NCBI GenBank assembly: GCA_012845835.1
Contig: JABAKD010000025.1
Span: forward strand, 9,367,779-9,431,778
Length of the DNA: 64,000 nt
Direction: 5' to 3'
From: Undaria pinnatifida
Lineage: Eukaryota > Sar > Phaeophyceae > Laminariales > Alariaceae
Position 1 is the stretch's first letter; the number at the start of each line of letters is the position of its first letter. Below are positions 1 through 11,649 of the stretch, one piece after another. The position numbers were made by a program, and so were the translations under genes. The notes under the pieces are model-generated. The model searched no databases and was not told where the DNA came from. It was given only the letters and a program-made list of their open reading frames with translations.

Positions 1-890
1 TGTTGCTGGAGCGTTGCTGCTTGCTGGTACCCCGTGCGTGCTGCTGATGATGCACGTTTGTTTGCTGTGTGAGTTGACAGAGAGGTCAGAGCCCTTCCAA
101 CGTTCGTAAGGGATGAGTAACGTACGCGTTGCGACTTTGGACGGAAATATAATGAACATTTGATATTAATATTTAGATCACAATGGTCTTTATAATTATG
201 TCGATTGTGGTACGCCATAAACCATTTATCTTGCAAAGCACCGCATTGGTCTGGAATATAAGTAACGTTTGGTCATCAATACGAATTTGAAACGGTCATT
301 ATATTCGAGATATATTTTGTACTTGAATATAAGGGATGTTTTGACTCTTGTACGAATGCCAAACGGCCCTTATATTTCGGTATCGAGTGGTTGTATGTTA
401 GTTGTGTTTTACCTGTGGCAAAATGCGTATAACCATATCCGGTTATTTCATCAGTAATGTACTGTAGTATTAAGCAGATATATGCGATTATTGTTGCGGT
501 CGTTGTACTTTGACTAGACAATCTGTGATCGCTAGACACTAAAACACAAAGAAGACGTCTCCCTTGTTTTTTTTTGCATCATGTCCGATCTGTGATATCT
601 GATCAAATAATTGTCGCACTCTCGAAGCAACTCGTCTTGGCCTTGATCAAGTGCGTGGTCACTGACGTACTCCTTCCAAATCGACTCTGGAGTGGAAGAA
701 TACCCGAGGAAAATGACCTGGCTGGTCAACTACCGGTCGCAGAGTATCTGGTTAGTTGCTGACTATTTGCGAAAGATTTGCCGAGAAGACGTGAGAACGT
801 CTTCTTTTTCCTCGTACGAATATGCCTCCCCTGGACCGCTACACCCCCCCACACACACTGCCAGTAACGCCTGAAACCCCTTACCCCCCG
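1..890. other. No gene recognised
   Basis: AT-rich unique-looking sequence. The open frames are short (under 90 codons), overlap each other on both strands and resemble no protein I know. Nothing further is supported here. Confidence 0.5.
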
Positions 891-2600
891 TCAATAGGAA
901 GTTTTCGGGTAGTGGTTGGTGGTGGTGGTGGTGGTGGTGGTGGAAGCCTCTGGAACAACGCGGGGAGAGTGCAGAGACGTAAGACCGTCCTCTGGGTACT
1001 ATTAATGTAATAGAACAGTACCGCTGAAACTGCTGACTGTATCTCTCTTCAACGTCTCCCCTCCCCCCCCTCATACCCCTTGCCAACATCCCCCCCCCCC
1101 CCCCCCCCCGTTGGAAATCCTCGGGTGGTGGTGGTGGCGGGGGGTATGGGCAGTGGTGGTGGGGGGTATGGGCAGTGGTGGTGGATATCTCGGGAACACA
1201 ACACGGGGATGGTGCAGGAGACGTGAGACCATCCTCTGGGCTACTATAGACTGAGTACCGCTGAACTGCTGACTGTATCTCTCTCCTACGCCCCCCCCCC
1301 TTCCCCCCCCCCTCCCCCCCCCCTCAAACCCGTTTCTAACATCTAACCCCGCCCCTCCTCCCCCCCGTAGGAAGTGCTCGGGTGGTGGGGGGGGGGGGGG
1401 GGGGGGGTAGTTGCGGTGGTAGTGGATACCTCTGGAACAAGACGGGGAGAGTGCAGGAGACGTTAGGATATCCTGCGGCCTACTGTAGACGAGTACTGCT
1501 GACTCTGTGTCCCTTTCCAGCGTCTGCCTACCCCCCCCCCCTCTGCACCCCTGGCTGACTCTGTGTCCCTTTCCAGCGTCTGCCTACCCCCCCCCCCCTC
1601 CGCACCCCTTGCTAGAATCTAGCACCCCCCCCCCCGTATCCTCTACCCCCCCCCCCCTCTGCGGACGTCTCTCGGGGGGTGTTGGCGAAGGTGGTGGCAG
1701 CGGTGGATACCTCTTGGTTAACGAAGAGAGTGCAGGAGAAATAAGAACGTCCTCTTGCCTATACTGAGTACAGCTGACTGTACCCCTCTGTAACGCCCCC
1801 CCCCCCTCCCCCCCCCCTCAAACTTCTACCCTCACCCCCCCCCCCCCCCCTCGTAATATCTACCCCCTCCCCCCCCCCCTCCCCCGTCTAATCATGTACC
1901 CCCCGCCCCCCCCCCTTATATATTCTACCCCCCCGCAATGTAGGGCAACTCGGGTAGTCTTGGAGGAGGGGGTAGTGGCAGCAGTGTTGGATAGCTCTGA
2001 ATACCACGACATAATGAGAAGGCCTGGAGAGTGCAGGGGACCTAAGAAACTCCCTCTTTCCTACAATATACAGGTGTTACTCACTGTTTTTTTTCTAGGG
2101 GGTTATGGTCTACTCTCCCCCCCCCCCGGCTGCCTGGTTGGGGAAAACCGGACGTGCTCCCTCCCGGCACAATAGGGGATGCGAGGGTCTATGGTCATAC
2201 GACTACGGCCATGCGCAAACTGAGTACACTCCCCCCCCCCCTCCCCCCCCCACGCCGTGCCCCTTGTTAATCCGGTGGAGGCTTCAGAGGCTAAAATTGA
2301 CAACAAAACTAGAAATTAGGCGATTACGCGACCGGCCACCGCTGGTTGGAGACTATAAGATAGGTGTCCGAATTACGACGTCAACAATGCAGAGCCTCGT
2401 ACGGAACGGGCGCAGCATGGCCCTCCTACTCGTACTGCTGTGTGCTCACGCTACTGGTAGACGCTCGAAATTTTCGCAATCGTCGTTTTTGTGGTCGCTA
2501 TTGACGAGCCCCAAGAGGAGGAACGCCTAGGTCCCCCCCCCCCCCCCCCGCTCTAGCATCTACCCCCCCCCCCCCCCCACCCCCCTCACCCACTGTGAGG
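890..2600 (+). repeat. Degenerate tandem array, units of about 200-300 bp
   Basis: At least five diverged units follow one another. Each has a GGTGG-rich block, then a core like CTCTGGAACAACGCGGGGAG, then GTGCAGGAGACG, then GTACCGCTGACTGTATCTC, and ends in a long C-rich run. Units begin near 897, 1111, 1370, 1665 and 1940; further units lie near 2590 and 3040. The cores are alignable by eye but indels in the G and C runs change unit length. No function is evident. Confidence 0.7.
2118..2255 (+). repeat. Rep1 dispersed repeat with poly(C) tail
   Basis: A copy of a family whose core reads CGACGTGCTCCGTCCCGGCA, then GATGCGAGGGTCTATGG, then CATACGACTACGGCCATGC, then GAGTACAC running straight into a C run. 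Ten other full or partial copies are in the window. It interrupts the tandem array at 0.9-3.1 kb. Confidence 0.65.
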
Positions 2601-3125
2601 CAACTTTCGGTTGGTGATGGTGGAGGTGGCAGTGGTCGTGGTCGATACCGCTGGATTCAAATAAGGAGAAGGCAGGAGACGTGAGAACACCCTCTTGGAC
2701 TACCACCGGTATAAGCGAGTACCGCTGACTGTACCATGCCGTCTCTAGCGTTTACCCCCCCCCCCCTCCCCCCCCCTTTATCTGAGGACGGGGATAAGAT
2801 AAGCAAACAGTTTCTATGTAATATGTGGAAGAAGCGTAATAAGCACCCAAATGTTGGAGGTGTCTCTATTAGGAGTAGGAACGGTGCTCCATCTCGGAAT
2901 GGATGCATGGTCAATGGTCAAATGCCTAAGGCAAGCAACAATTGAGTACGCCCCCCCCCCCCTCATCTAACCTCCCCCCCCCTCCCCCCTTCCCCCCGCC
3001 ATGGCAACGACCCCCCACCCCCCCGCCCCATGTAGGGGAAATCTCGGGTGGTGGTGGTGAGGGTAGCGCCATTGGTGGGTACCTCTGGGTTATCACGAGG
3101 AGGGTGCAGGAGACGAGCTATTAAT
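2590..3125 (+). repeat. Outlying units of the 0.9-2.6 kb array with a Rep6 insertion
   Basis: Array cores recur at about 2590-2780 and 3030-3120. Between them, 2800-2960 carries another dispersed repeat (Rep6: GGAACGGTGCTCCATCTCGG, then GCATGGTCAATGGTCAAATG, then GAGTACG and a C run). Rep6 is seen again at 20085-20160 and 21090-21230 in intron 5 of the MLO-like gene. Confidence 0.55.
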
Positions 3126-4289
3126 TGCCCGGGGAGAGGACTTCCGGGCGTCTCCCGCGGGAGGAAGAGGAGGAGAAGGTCGAGGTGCGCTCTAGCCAGC
3201 GGTGGTTCCCTCGGCTGATCGTTTTTGTTGCTGTTGTTGTTGTTGTTGTTGCTGTTGTTGTTGTTGTTGTTGTTGTTGATGATGATGTGGTTTAGTTGGG
3301 CCGTTGTCGTAGTTGCGGTTCTGGTCGCTGCCGTCGTTGTTTTCATGGCACACTAAGCAAGGCACCTCAACCGAGTTGCGTCGAGATCGACGATTTCGCC
3401 AAAACTCACCTGTTGTTTCCAACCTGCATGTGCGTGATGCATACTTGAATCGAGGGAGCTGAAGGTCCGGGGCACCCACCGGTATACGAGTATTTCCTCA
3501 CAAAAGGCGTACCGTATATGACTGTTAGTGTTAGTGTTAGTGTATAATACCCCCCCCTTGGGACGAAATGCTGAGTCGTTTTCCTCCGAAACCAGCGCGG
3601 CACGAATAACAACGGTGGCGGCTTTGGGAGGATGTCGTCCAGATCTTTTCATAGACGTGTCGCTCGGCGTTTAAACTTTACCGGTCGCCGAGAAATCGGC
3701 CTACGAAACTCGTCCGAGGGGGTGCGCTTTACACCGCCGTCGCATACGGCACACGTCCTCACGAAGGACTTGTACGAGCTCACGAAAGACTCTTTTGTAG
3801 CGCTAGCTGTTGTCGTTGTTGCCGCCGTTGTTGCTATCAAGGTTGATTTGCGACGTACCAACTTCTGTTTTGAGTGCGTAGCAGATGGGTGTTTTAGGGA
3901 AACGTGTAGTAGTACTGCTGCAATATTGAAAAATCGTCGACCGTCACTACAATCAATCCAACGCCCACCCGCTCCACGAACAAATCAGCGAAAAAAATTG
4001 GTCGGAAGTACGTTCTTCCATGATTCCATTTTTTTTTTCATTTATTTCTTCTAACTCGAGCGTTTCGGTTGGTTGGTTGTGTGTTGGCCCTGGATCATAG
4101 GGCTTCCGTCGGTACATAGGGGGGACACTTTCAAAGCCATGGAACTAGAACTTACCCCCTACCCAACCCTGCCCCCCCTTTTTTTTGGGGTCATTTTTTT
4201 TCTCCACCCCTAAACTTAGGGTTAGGTTCCTAACCCGGAACCAATCGAAGTACCGGTCCAAGTATAATATGTTTTTCTCTTCTCTGTTC
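3126..4289. other. Non-coding stretch with a (TTG)n microsatellite
   Basis: A TTG/GTT trinucleotide run at about 3221-3278 produces poly-Q and poly-N frames that I regard as artefacts. A short GTTAGT tandem lies at about 3521-3542. No gene is supported. Confidence 0.5.
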
Positions 4290-4612
4290 CCTTTTTTTCT
4301 CACACTTCAACATTCCAGCTTCTGGACAAGCCGTGGTCACAGGTGTCGTCCCCTTTCTTCCCCCCCCCCGGTTCTTGCCTTCAATTTTTATCGTATCGCA
4401 TAGGGTTCAGAAATCCCACTGCTCGGGGATTTTTCATCGAGTGTTACTAACAACCCACGCTCTCGCGCTTTCCGCAAGTCAATTTGTGCGCACGAAATAC
4501 TCGTAGTCTCTACGAATTTTATACGAGTCGTATGCACTCGGCGGGGCTCGAACTCACGAAACTGACCTTTACCAGGCTCGAGGACAACCTGATACGCCAC
4601 CGGCGCGACCGG
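4290..4612 (-). mobile_element. tRNA-derived SINE, copy A (full length)
   Basis: On the minus strand the element begins with a tRNA-like head (about 4530-4612) with an A-box-like TGGCGTATCAGG and a B-box-like GAGTTCGAGCC about 40 nt further on, the layout of an internal RNA polymerase III promoter. The body contains GCGGAAAGCGCGAGAGCGT and GACCACGGCTTGTCCAGAAG. It ends in a short A-rich tract. Length is about 320 bp. Copies B to E share head and body. I infer a SINE; the parent tRNA is not identified. Confidence 0.75.
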
Positions 4613-4689
4613 TGATGTGATACCCCCTGATGACATCACTGGAGGGCAAAATGGTTGGTATCACTGCCTTTTCACCGCTGCGTGTGAGT

Positions 4690-5340
4690 CACTCGCCCGC
4701 GAAGATGCCAGGAGAGACGTCAGTTTCAGCCCTAGACGGACCGGGTTTTTTATAATGATGTACCTTGACTGACGGCAATCTGCTAGGTTTTAGTGAGGAA
4801 CGATCGGTTTGACACCCGTGACTGACCGCTGGACGTTTTCCCTTGACTGACCGCCTCGTGACATCTTTGCTGGCCCGAGTGACTGCTCTACTTTGCACAG
4901 CAGTCAGCATGAGACAGCATTTTTTGCAGGGGGGGGCGGGGGTGGCGTAGCCATGTCCGTTTCGTGATGGTCTAACCAGGGCAAACAAGAAACAGCTTCT
5001 TGAGAGATTAAGATCGCAGAAGGAGTAAGGGAGTCACTCGCACGAGTGACCCCTAGCCACGGTGACACGAGCCCCAACAATTGACCCCTACCCCCCCCCG
5101 GCTACCGCGTACTCACGGCGGTCCTTGGCCTAGTCCTTGGGGCCATGCAAGTTTCTTTTTGTATTTTGTTTTATTTTATTTGCTCACCCTGTCCACCAGA
5201 CTCCACGCGCGTGTCATCTAGAACGGCCAAAAATTACTTTACTGAAAATATTTACAACAACTCGGAGCGTCGGGATTTTTCATGTACGGATCTGTAAAAA
5301 TATCGGAACAGCAGTCCGGATGAAGTTTCTGGCGGAACGG
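4690..5340. repeat. Minus-strand relative of the 41.7-42.06 kb repeat, then unique DNA
   Basis: About 4765-4860, read on the minus strand, contains AACGTCCAGCGGTCAGTC, then TGTCAAACCG, then AAACCTAG, matching the minisatellite unit at 41.7-42.06 kb. Nothing else is recognised to 5340. Confidence 0.5.
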
Positions 5341-5344
5341 GAAG

Positions 5345-5935
5345 GAAATGGAGGAGGACCGGGTAGTAGAAGGGGGGGGGGGGGGTGGTTCCAGGGGAAA
5401 GAATGGTGGGAAAATAGGAGCGTCTCGGCAGCATCAGCCTAGTACAGCAGCAGCAGCAGCAGCAGCACAGCAGCAGCGAGTATCGAACACGACAACCGGT
5501 AGAGGAAGACGTGTGAAGACGTGCCCACGCAGCAGAGACAGAAGCAGCTAGCAGTAGCAGTAGGGTGAAGGTGGACGGCAGGAGCATTAGGGGCAGAGAA
5601 GCCGCACCGGGGGACACCAATCGCAAAATCTCCCACCCACCCACCCACCCACCCGATTGCTTCACGAGCAGGAGGGCTAAAGCGCGCGCGGGGGGGGGGG
5701 GGAGGGGAAGGAAAGGGGATTAATTCCTTCTTCCGTTGTTTTGTTTTCTTCGGGGGGGGGGAGGGGGCTTCCGGTTGTTGAGGTTTAGCTGTCGGGACTA
5801 TTAATAGAGCGCAGGTCAGCCGCGTACAATAGCCGGGATAGAAAACGGGGGGGGGGGGGGGACAGGGGAAACGGGACGAGGGAGAGCCGCCAGTTTCCAT
5901 CCCCCTCCCCCGGGGAGAACGCCAATATATTAATG
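5345..5935. repeat. Low-complexity cluster: G runs, (CAG)n, (CCCA)n
   Basis: Contains G runs near 5378, 5690, 5750 and 5850, a CAG/CAC trinucleotide stretch at 5446-5478 and a CCCA run at 5634-5654. Apparent frames through it are repeat artefacts. Confidence 0.6.
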
Positions 5936-6004
5936 AACACGCATATTTTCGTGATAAGGAGACCAAACGAGAAAATTACTTTTTTTTTTGTAACAGTTTT
6001 TTCA

Positions 6005-6815
6005 GTCGGTTTTAGGCCATTTCTTATGCAGTCGGATTCCGCCAGTCGAAAACGGTCCTTTTCGACTGGACATTTTTTCGACGGGATTCTTCTGGTCCTT
6101 CTTATCGTCACTCGAGTCGATTTTATAGTTTTTGTGCTCTTCCTAGAGCCCGTTGGTGTGAGGGAGTACTGCTGTACAGCAGGCGAAATCGGTTGGCAGC
6201 TCTGTGCTTCGCGCTTTCTCCGCGAGCAACGGCTCGGCGAACCCTCGTCCCAGCAAGTTGGTGGCTTTGGGCTTAGCCGAAAGCCGCCAAAGCTACGTTC
6301 GTGGAGTTGCACTCAGCCGAGAGCCGCCAAAGCCACAGCAGCCGCAGCCGTTGTTGGCAGCATGGGATCGAGACCGCGCGCTGCTGCCGTCGTGTGATAC
6401 ACGCTGCTGGCGAGCAAAACTAGGAATGCGCCACGCTGACTTGCTGCGAGAAGCAACAGCTGGGATAGCCAAGCCAGCGTCAGCGCCTTGTATGATACTG
6501 CCGTGTGGTATTTGGTATGGGTGTGTGGCCGTGTGGCCGTGTGGCCGTGGGTGTGTGTTTGGTGGTGGGATGAGCGATGCGATCGGTTCAAAAAACACGT
6601 GTACAACTTTTTCGACTGAGTTTTTCGACTGGAGGATCCAATCGAAAAAGTCAGTCGAGTTTTGCGACTGGATCCGCCAGTCGGAATTCTCAGTCGAAAA
6701 AAGTTGAGTCGAAAAAGCCCTTTTTTGACTGCGTAAGAAAGCCCGATTGGGGCTTCGGTCGAAAGAGGCCGTTTTCGACTGACAAATCCGACTGCATAAG
6801 AAATGGCCGTAGTTT
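6005..6815. mobile_element. Candidate non-autonomous element with inverted ends
   Basis: The segment at 6011-6075 (GGCCATTTCTTATGCAGTCG, then CAGTCGAAAACGG) recurs in reverse complement at about 6757-6815 with few mismatches. Between the arms lie further GACTG/TCGAAAA motifs in both orientations and no transposase-like frame. This fits a MITE-like element, but target-site duplications were not established. Confidence 0.45.
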
Positions 6816-7334
6816 CACTAGTAGTATACCTCCCCCCCCCACGTCTGGGCGCTCGAAAAGAGAAGGTGTGTGTCGTTCGAAACAAAATAACCGTGCTCCC
6901 CTGTCCCTGCTATTGATTGTCTTGTCACCATTTATTTCTGCTTCTCCCTTCCCAGACGTGACACCAAATCCAGACTTCATCAGCCCTTTCTTCCCTCGTC
7001 GACGCGCGTCGAATTTGCAAAGGATGTTCGTCGGTTTCGATAGTATCGTTACATGTTTTCCAACCCAAGGTAGGTTGGAAGTATCAAACAAACATTGTTG
7101 CTGCGGTTGGTTGTACCGTCTGTAGTAGTTGCCGTTGTTGTCGTTGTAGCTCTACGGAGCAGGATTGCAGTAGAGCAGTGGGTACCCCGACTCAAGCGTG
7201 GTATCGTTCGAGCCCAGAGTACCTCTCTTGAACTAGCGTTCTGTCCCACTGCCCCCACTAATTCCAAGTAACTCTTTATGTTTTTGTTCAAGCCAATTTA
7301 CCCTCTCTCACCTGTACTATTATCTTACCTCACC

Positions 7335-7440
7335 CTCTCAGACCCCCAAATTCCTTCCCTATACCAGCTTCAAGTAAAATTGCCCGTAAAAAGGGTTTCC
7401 AGTTATAAAGGCGTTACGTTGGGGACCTACTGCAACCCTT
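7335..7440 (+). repeat. Rep4 dispersed repeat
   Basis: An 80-100 bp repeat with a core CCTTCCCTATACCAGCTTCA, then AAAGGGTTTCCAG and GGCGTTA. Related copies are at 17925-18010, 46645-46735 and 49370-49465 on the plus strand, and around 16020-16110 and 31980-32105 on the minus strand. Confidence 0.55.
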
Positions 7441-7862
7441 TCGGGGCCCGTGTAAAGCGACCAAAAAACGACGAAAAAATGACAACTGCGATATTTCCAG
7501 GCGTCTACACGAGTAAGCGTGAGCGCGCAGCAGCACGAAGCACGAACGAGTAGGCGACATGCTGCACCCGTCGCGTGTTTTTTTTTTATTTTTTATTGTA
7601 TTTCGGACACGAACGTTGTCATACGTCATACCCCAGGGGGACACAACTAAAAAAAACTTCGTACGAACGTACGCAAACTTTTTTTTCTTGTTCAGAAGCC
7701 AGACTTGGGGGGGGTTACTAAAACCAAGTAAACAAAGTTGGCCAAAAAAATAAAACGCCTTTTTCTCGATTCATATTTCGTGCAGAAATCACAACAACCC
7801 CTCTGTCTTTTTTTTATTTTCGTTTTGACCCTTGTAGCTTCGTTTTTTTCTTTTATTTTTTA

Positions 7863-8930
7863 GCGTGACGACTAGTAGTTTGTTGTCGTTCTCACATTTA
7901 GTCGCGCAATCAAGTCCGTGGTCACAGGACAGGCTCCAGTCACTCTGGAGTCGAGGTGGCAGTGGCCCATGCCGCAGTCGTCGGTTACCGTCGTCAATTT
8001 TTCCCCATGCTATGGTCAAGATATAAAGAAGTCTCGACGGGGTTATTAATGGTATTGCTGCTGTCGTTGCCGTCGTTGCTACGGCACGTTTATTTTGCCC
8101 GCGCGCATGCTCAGTGCGGTTGGCATTGCATGGGCGAATCACCCTTCTACACTTGTAATACAACGGATGTTTACCTCTGCTGTCTCGTAGGTTGTGACTT
8201 GCACAGAGCTCGTCTCGCTATGAGGCATCAGCAAGGACACTGGTTGAGGTATCAGCACGGATACTGGCTGTGCCGGCTGGATGCAGACGAGGGAAAATAT
8301 CGGTTTAACGTGAAAACATACACACATAAATGGTAGTAGACGAGTCCTATAATACGTACGATAGACGTGCCCCTTTTTTTCGGAGGTTCTTCTATTCGGG
8401 AGCTTAAGACCACCTCTCCCGAAAAACAGATTTGGAGAAAAATAACACTGCTACAACAGCAGTATGGGATGACAAAATCCCATGGCCGAGGTACACCACG
8501 AGAATCACGGGAAAAAAAAACGAAAATGGCTTATTATTTATTTTTTTTCCGACGATTTTGGGTTAAGGAGCCCCGTCATTCAGAAACCATTTAAGCCAAA
8601 CAAAGGTATACCTTCTATCGTAGCACGCGCTTCAGTAGCGTGCCCCCAGCAAGCCGGAGGGAGGTGTCCCAGAGCAATGCGACACGCCTTGTTGAGGGAA
8701 GCCGCCTTGTTCGTCCCAGGCTACGATGATTCGCCAGTCGCGCCGAGCGATTTTGATGGCCTCAGTGGGGGACCCCCTGCTGCTGTACCGGTACCACGTT
8801 TGGTTTGTTTTTGTTTTTCCCTCTAGGATATCCTTCCACACACTCCAGAGTGACTGGAGCCTGTCCTGTCCTGTGACCACGGACTTTATTATTATGCGAG
8901 TTGATGTGAGAAAGAAAACGCATCACGACA
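7863..8930. mobile_element. Candidate element of about 1.07 kb with imperfect inverted ends
   Basis: The left end at 7912-7955 (GTCCGTGGTCACAGGACAGG, then CTCCAGTCACTCTGGAGT) is repeated in reverse complement at about 8842-8887, with one 5-bp insertion. Weaker similarity extends outward (TCTCACAT). A solitary relative of the end lies near 10045-10075. No transposase frame was found. A Rep3 copy (8380-8640) and a block (8660-8790) related to 23.48-23.62 kb lie inside. Confidence 0.45.
8380..8640 (+). repeat. Rep3 dispersed repeat
   Basis: Contains CCATGGCCGAGGTACACCA, an A-rich stretch, then GGTTAAGGAGCCCCGTCATT and AAAGGTATACCTTCTATCG. Copies are at 44440-44815 and about 29800-29935 on the plus strand, and about 26205-26400 and 46385-46530 on the minus strand. 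Confidence 0.6.
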
Positions 8931-9880
8931 GCAGCAGCAGCAACAGCAGTATTATTGCTATTGTTCTTGAGCTGTTGTTGTCGTTGTCGTTGTTGTTTTG
9001 AGTCGTTTGGATGATGTGCTGCTCGTTGTCGGGGCCTCTTCGCGTGGGAGTCCGTTCCCACTGCTGCTGTCCCGGGTAGTCTGTTTCCTCTTTCCACATT
9101 GCATTCGGCCTGAATACGTGAAACTTGAAATACCAAAATTGACGAAGAGATGACGAATTGAGATCTATGGTACGCATCTAAGACGATGCGGTATCGTCCC
9201 GGTGTTTCAAACGCGCTTGTGTTGTTAGTAGCAAAACAATTAAGTGAGTGACAGCAGTAGTATTTGATTTTGTTTTCGCAAGTACAAGTCTCCACCACGG
9301 ATAAATCTCTGATAGTATCGTTGTTGTTGTCGTTGTTGATGCATGCTGTTGCACAAACAAAACCCAAAGGCCAATGACGCATAAAAAACCAGATACCCCC
9401 CCCCCCCCCCCGTTGTTTCATGTTTGCGTGACTTGTGTCATATTGACTCCTACCAGCCGTGAACGGTCCAGTCACAGACCACCGAGGCACAGCATGCACA
9501 CCAAGCTAAACCCTAGCCACAACCGCAACACCAACGTCGACATATCTTAAGAGTCGGCAATCAATTACCCGCAACAGCTCATCTTCAGCTCAGCTCATAC
9601 CCCCTTCCCGGCTTCCCACGTAGTCGTATGCCAGTCTGGACGGAATTGTAAGGTACGTTTTGTATTTATTTCAGAATCCCAACGGTCCTTAATGTTTCCG
9701 CCCAGGCTGTTATGCCGCGAGCCGTGCGTAAGACAGACCGAACTTCAAGCAGGTCTGCACCCAAATAACATGGCCAGTCTAATGAAGTACGTACATATCT
9801 CAAACTGAAACTGTATCCGATATCCGATGCGTGCTGTGGTACAACCTACAATCATAAAAATGAAAATATTGTAAAAATAC
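8931..9880. other. No gene recognised
   Basis: An AGC/GTT trinucleotide stretch lies at 8930-8998 and a C run near 9398. A 245-codon minus-strand frame crosses this stretch but owes much of its length to the trinucleotide repeat, so I do not call it. Confidence 0.45.
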
Positions 9881-9985
9881 ACTCCAGCTACGAGATCGAA
9901 GATTTTGTCGAAACTCATCTTTGCAAGCTGTGTGTGAAACTCCGATCGCGCGTGTTACGGGTTGTTCGTTCTCATTAGTCTAAGG
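9880..9985 (+). repeat. Rep2 dispersed repeat, left part
   Basis: Matches the first third of Rep2 (ACACTCCAGCTRTGAGATCG, then AAACTCATCTTTGCAAGCTG, then ACTCCGATCGCGCGT). The full copies are at 47962-48225 and 49768-50030. Confidence 0.65.
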
Positions 9986-10960
9986 CTGTTGTTGTTGTTG
10001 TTGTTGTTGTTGTCTCACATTAACTCTTGTCAAAACTTCTAGAGTCCGTGGTCACACAAAGGTGCTGGAGCCCTAGGAAGCTCCGAAAGACCAAATGAAA
10101 TCAAAACTCGTCCGGGAAATACTACGCTTTCCCGCCTAGCAACGCACGATACGAAGAAGGCGCACAAGTGAAATGATCCAATGTGCAAACTGAATTTACA
10201 TGGCCGCAGGTATCCACTCCACTACGGCATAGAGTTCCCCCGTTCCCACAACTAACCAACTCGCGGCTACAAACTACAGCGGTTGGGCTGCCTGCACTGT
10301 ACGAACCGCACGGTAATCGTGAGCACAGACGAACGCGCGTGCTGTCTGGAGTGCTGTCAGAGTGACGACCGGCGGGCATGCAGTGAAAAAAGGGCAATCG
10401 AACCAAAAACCACCTTACAAAATGTCAATGATCGCCCCGTCTTTCCGAGTTATCTGACAGGCTGCAACGCAGCTCGGAGCTACGACGGTCGTGCCTGAAA
10501 ATTGAAAATTGCGGGGGGTCGTTCCCCATGAAGGGTATACAACTCTACCAACTCTACCAAAATCAGTGACGTAAGTAACATGTTGTACTACTGCCTCGTG
10601 AAAAAAACTTCAAAAAGGCCATCGCTGCTCTCGTGATGATGGTGTGCGTGCGGGTCGTGGGTCTCCGTGTGCCATCCTCCTGCTGTGGTCCTCCTGCTGT
10701 GGTTCTCCATGGCCGCCTCATCGCCTTTTCTCACTCGGCCCGCTCATTCTCACTTGCTCTCGTTGACGCTCAATTCCAATCGGTTCCCCTTCTGCCCCGT
10801 CCCAAAAAACAAAAGGCTCCTCGCAGATTGCGGTGCTGATCTTAAAAACAATAGTTCTCGTTCAGGGAGAGTTCAATCCGTCTCTTCCCCGCCCGTCGAC
10901 GCTCAGTCGCCCTCCTCTTTCGTCGTCGAATCCAGCCTCCTGCCGCCGCAGTTCCCTCCA
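9986..10960. other. No gene recognised
   Basis: A (GTT)n run at 9983-10012 is followed by apparently unique sequence. Frames up to 135 codons exist on both strands with no recognisable motif, and the longest runs into the Rep2 copy at 10965. Confidence 0.45.
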
Positions 10961-10964
10961 CTCA

Positions 10965-11115
10965 AACCAAGACAGCTAGGTCGGCGACTCCCCTTGGAAC
11001 TACAATGTAGCTATCGGGGTCAGCAGGGTGATGTTAGTCAGTCTTTGCGCGGAAACTATAAAAGCCGTTTTTGAGGGGGACAAAATCTGACAGCTGTGGA
11101 AGGAAATGCATATAA
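10965..11115 (+). repeat. Rep2 dispersed repeat, right part
   Basis: Matches the right part of Rep2 (GGTCGGCGACTCCCCTT, then TAGCTATCGGGGTCAGCAGG, then CGCGGAAACTATAAAA, then GGGACAAAATCTGACAGCTG). It directly precedes SINE copy B. Confidence 0.65.
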
Positions 11116-11161
11116 TATGTACGACTTTTCTTTTTTTTTGCTCATCTCACCTACTCACATA

Positions 11162-11461
11162 GCCGGTCGCCCCGGTGGCGTATAAGGTTATCCTCGAGCC
11201 TGGTACAGGCCAGTTTCGTGAGTTCGAATCCCCCCGAGTGCATACTCGTTTATATTCGTGGGGACTTTTTCTTGTGCACAGCTTGACGTGCGGAAAGCGC
11301 GAGAGCGTGAGTTAGCAACACTCGATGAAAAATCGACGAGCAGTGGGTTTGCTGAACCCTACGCGCAATAAAAATCGAAGGCAGAACCGGGGGGGAAAAG
11401 GGACGACATCTGTGACCACGGCTTGTCCGGAAGCTAGAAAGTAGATGTGTGTGAAGAAAAA
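11162..11461 (+). mobile_element. tRNA-derived SINE, copy B (full length)
   Basis: The head GGTCGCCCCGGTGGCGTATA includes the A-box-like TGGCGTATAAGG. The B-box-like GAGTTCGAATCC lies at about 11219-11230. Body and 3' A-rich end match copies A, D and E. Confidence 0.75.
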
Positions 11462-11472
11462 ATCTATATATA

Positions 11473-11642
11473 ACACTCGAATAAAAATCGACGAGCAGTG
11501 GGATTGCCGAAGCCTAGGCGCGATAAAAATTGAAGGCAAGAACTGAGAGGAAGAAGGGACGACACCTGTGACCACGGCTTGTCCAGAAGCTAGAAAGTAC
11601 AAGTAGATGTGCGGGAAAAAAGTAAAATAAAAAATAATAATA
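11473..11642 (+). mobile_element. tRNA-derived SINE, copy C (5'-truncated)
   Basis: Repeats the right half of the SINE body (CGACGAGCAGTGGGATTGC through GTCCAGAAGCTAGAAAGT) and ends in an A-rich tract. The tRNA-like head is missing, as is typical of 5'-truncated retroposon insertions. It directly follows copy B. Confidence 0.65.
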
Positions 11643-11649
11643 GTTCCAA

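Noticed and set aside
3521-3542. Telomere-like GTTAGT repeat
   Set aside because: Only a few units and not the TTAGGG motif; too short to be an internal telomere tract.
5785-6312. 175-codon minus-strand frame
   Set aside because: Begins inside one inverted arm of a candidate mobile element and ends in G-run sequence; not coding by composition.
8762-9499. 245-codon minus-strand frame
   Set aside because: Crosses a trinucleotide repeat and a candidate element end; the product is Gln/Asn/Ala runs plus unique sequence with no recognisable domain.
11162-11250. A functional tRNA gene
   Set aside because: A-box and B-box are present, but the cloverleaf cannot be closed convincingly and the sequence continues into a repeated SINE body.
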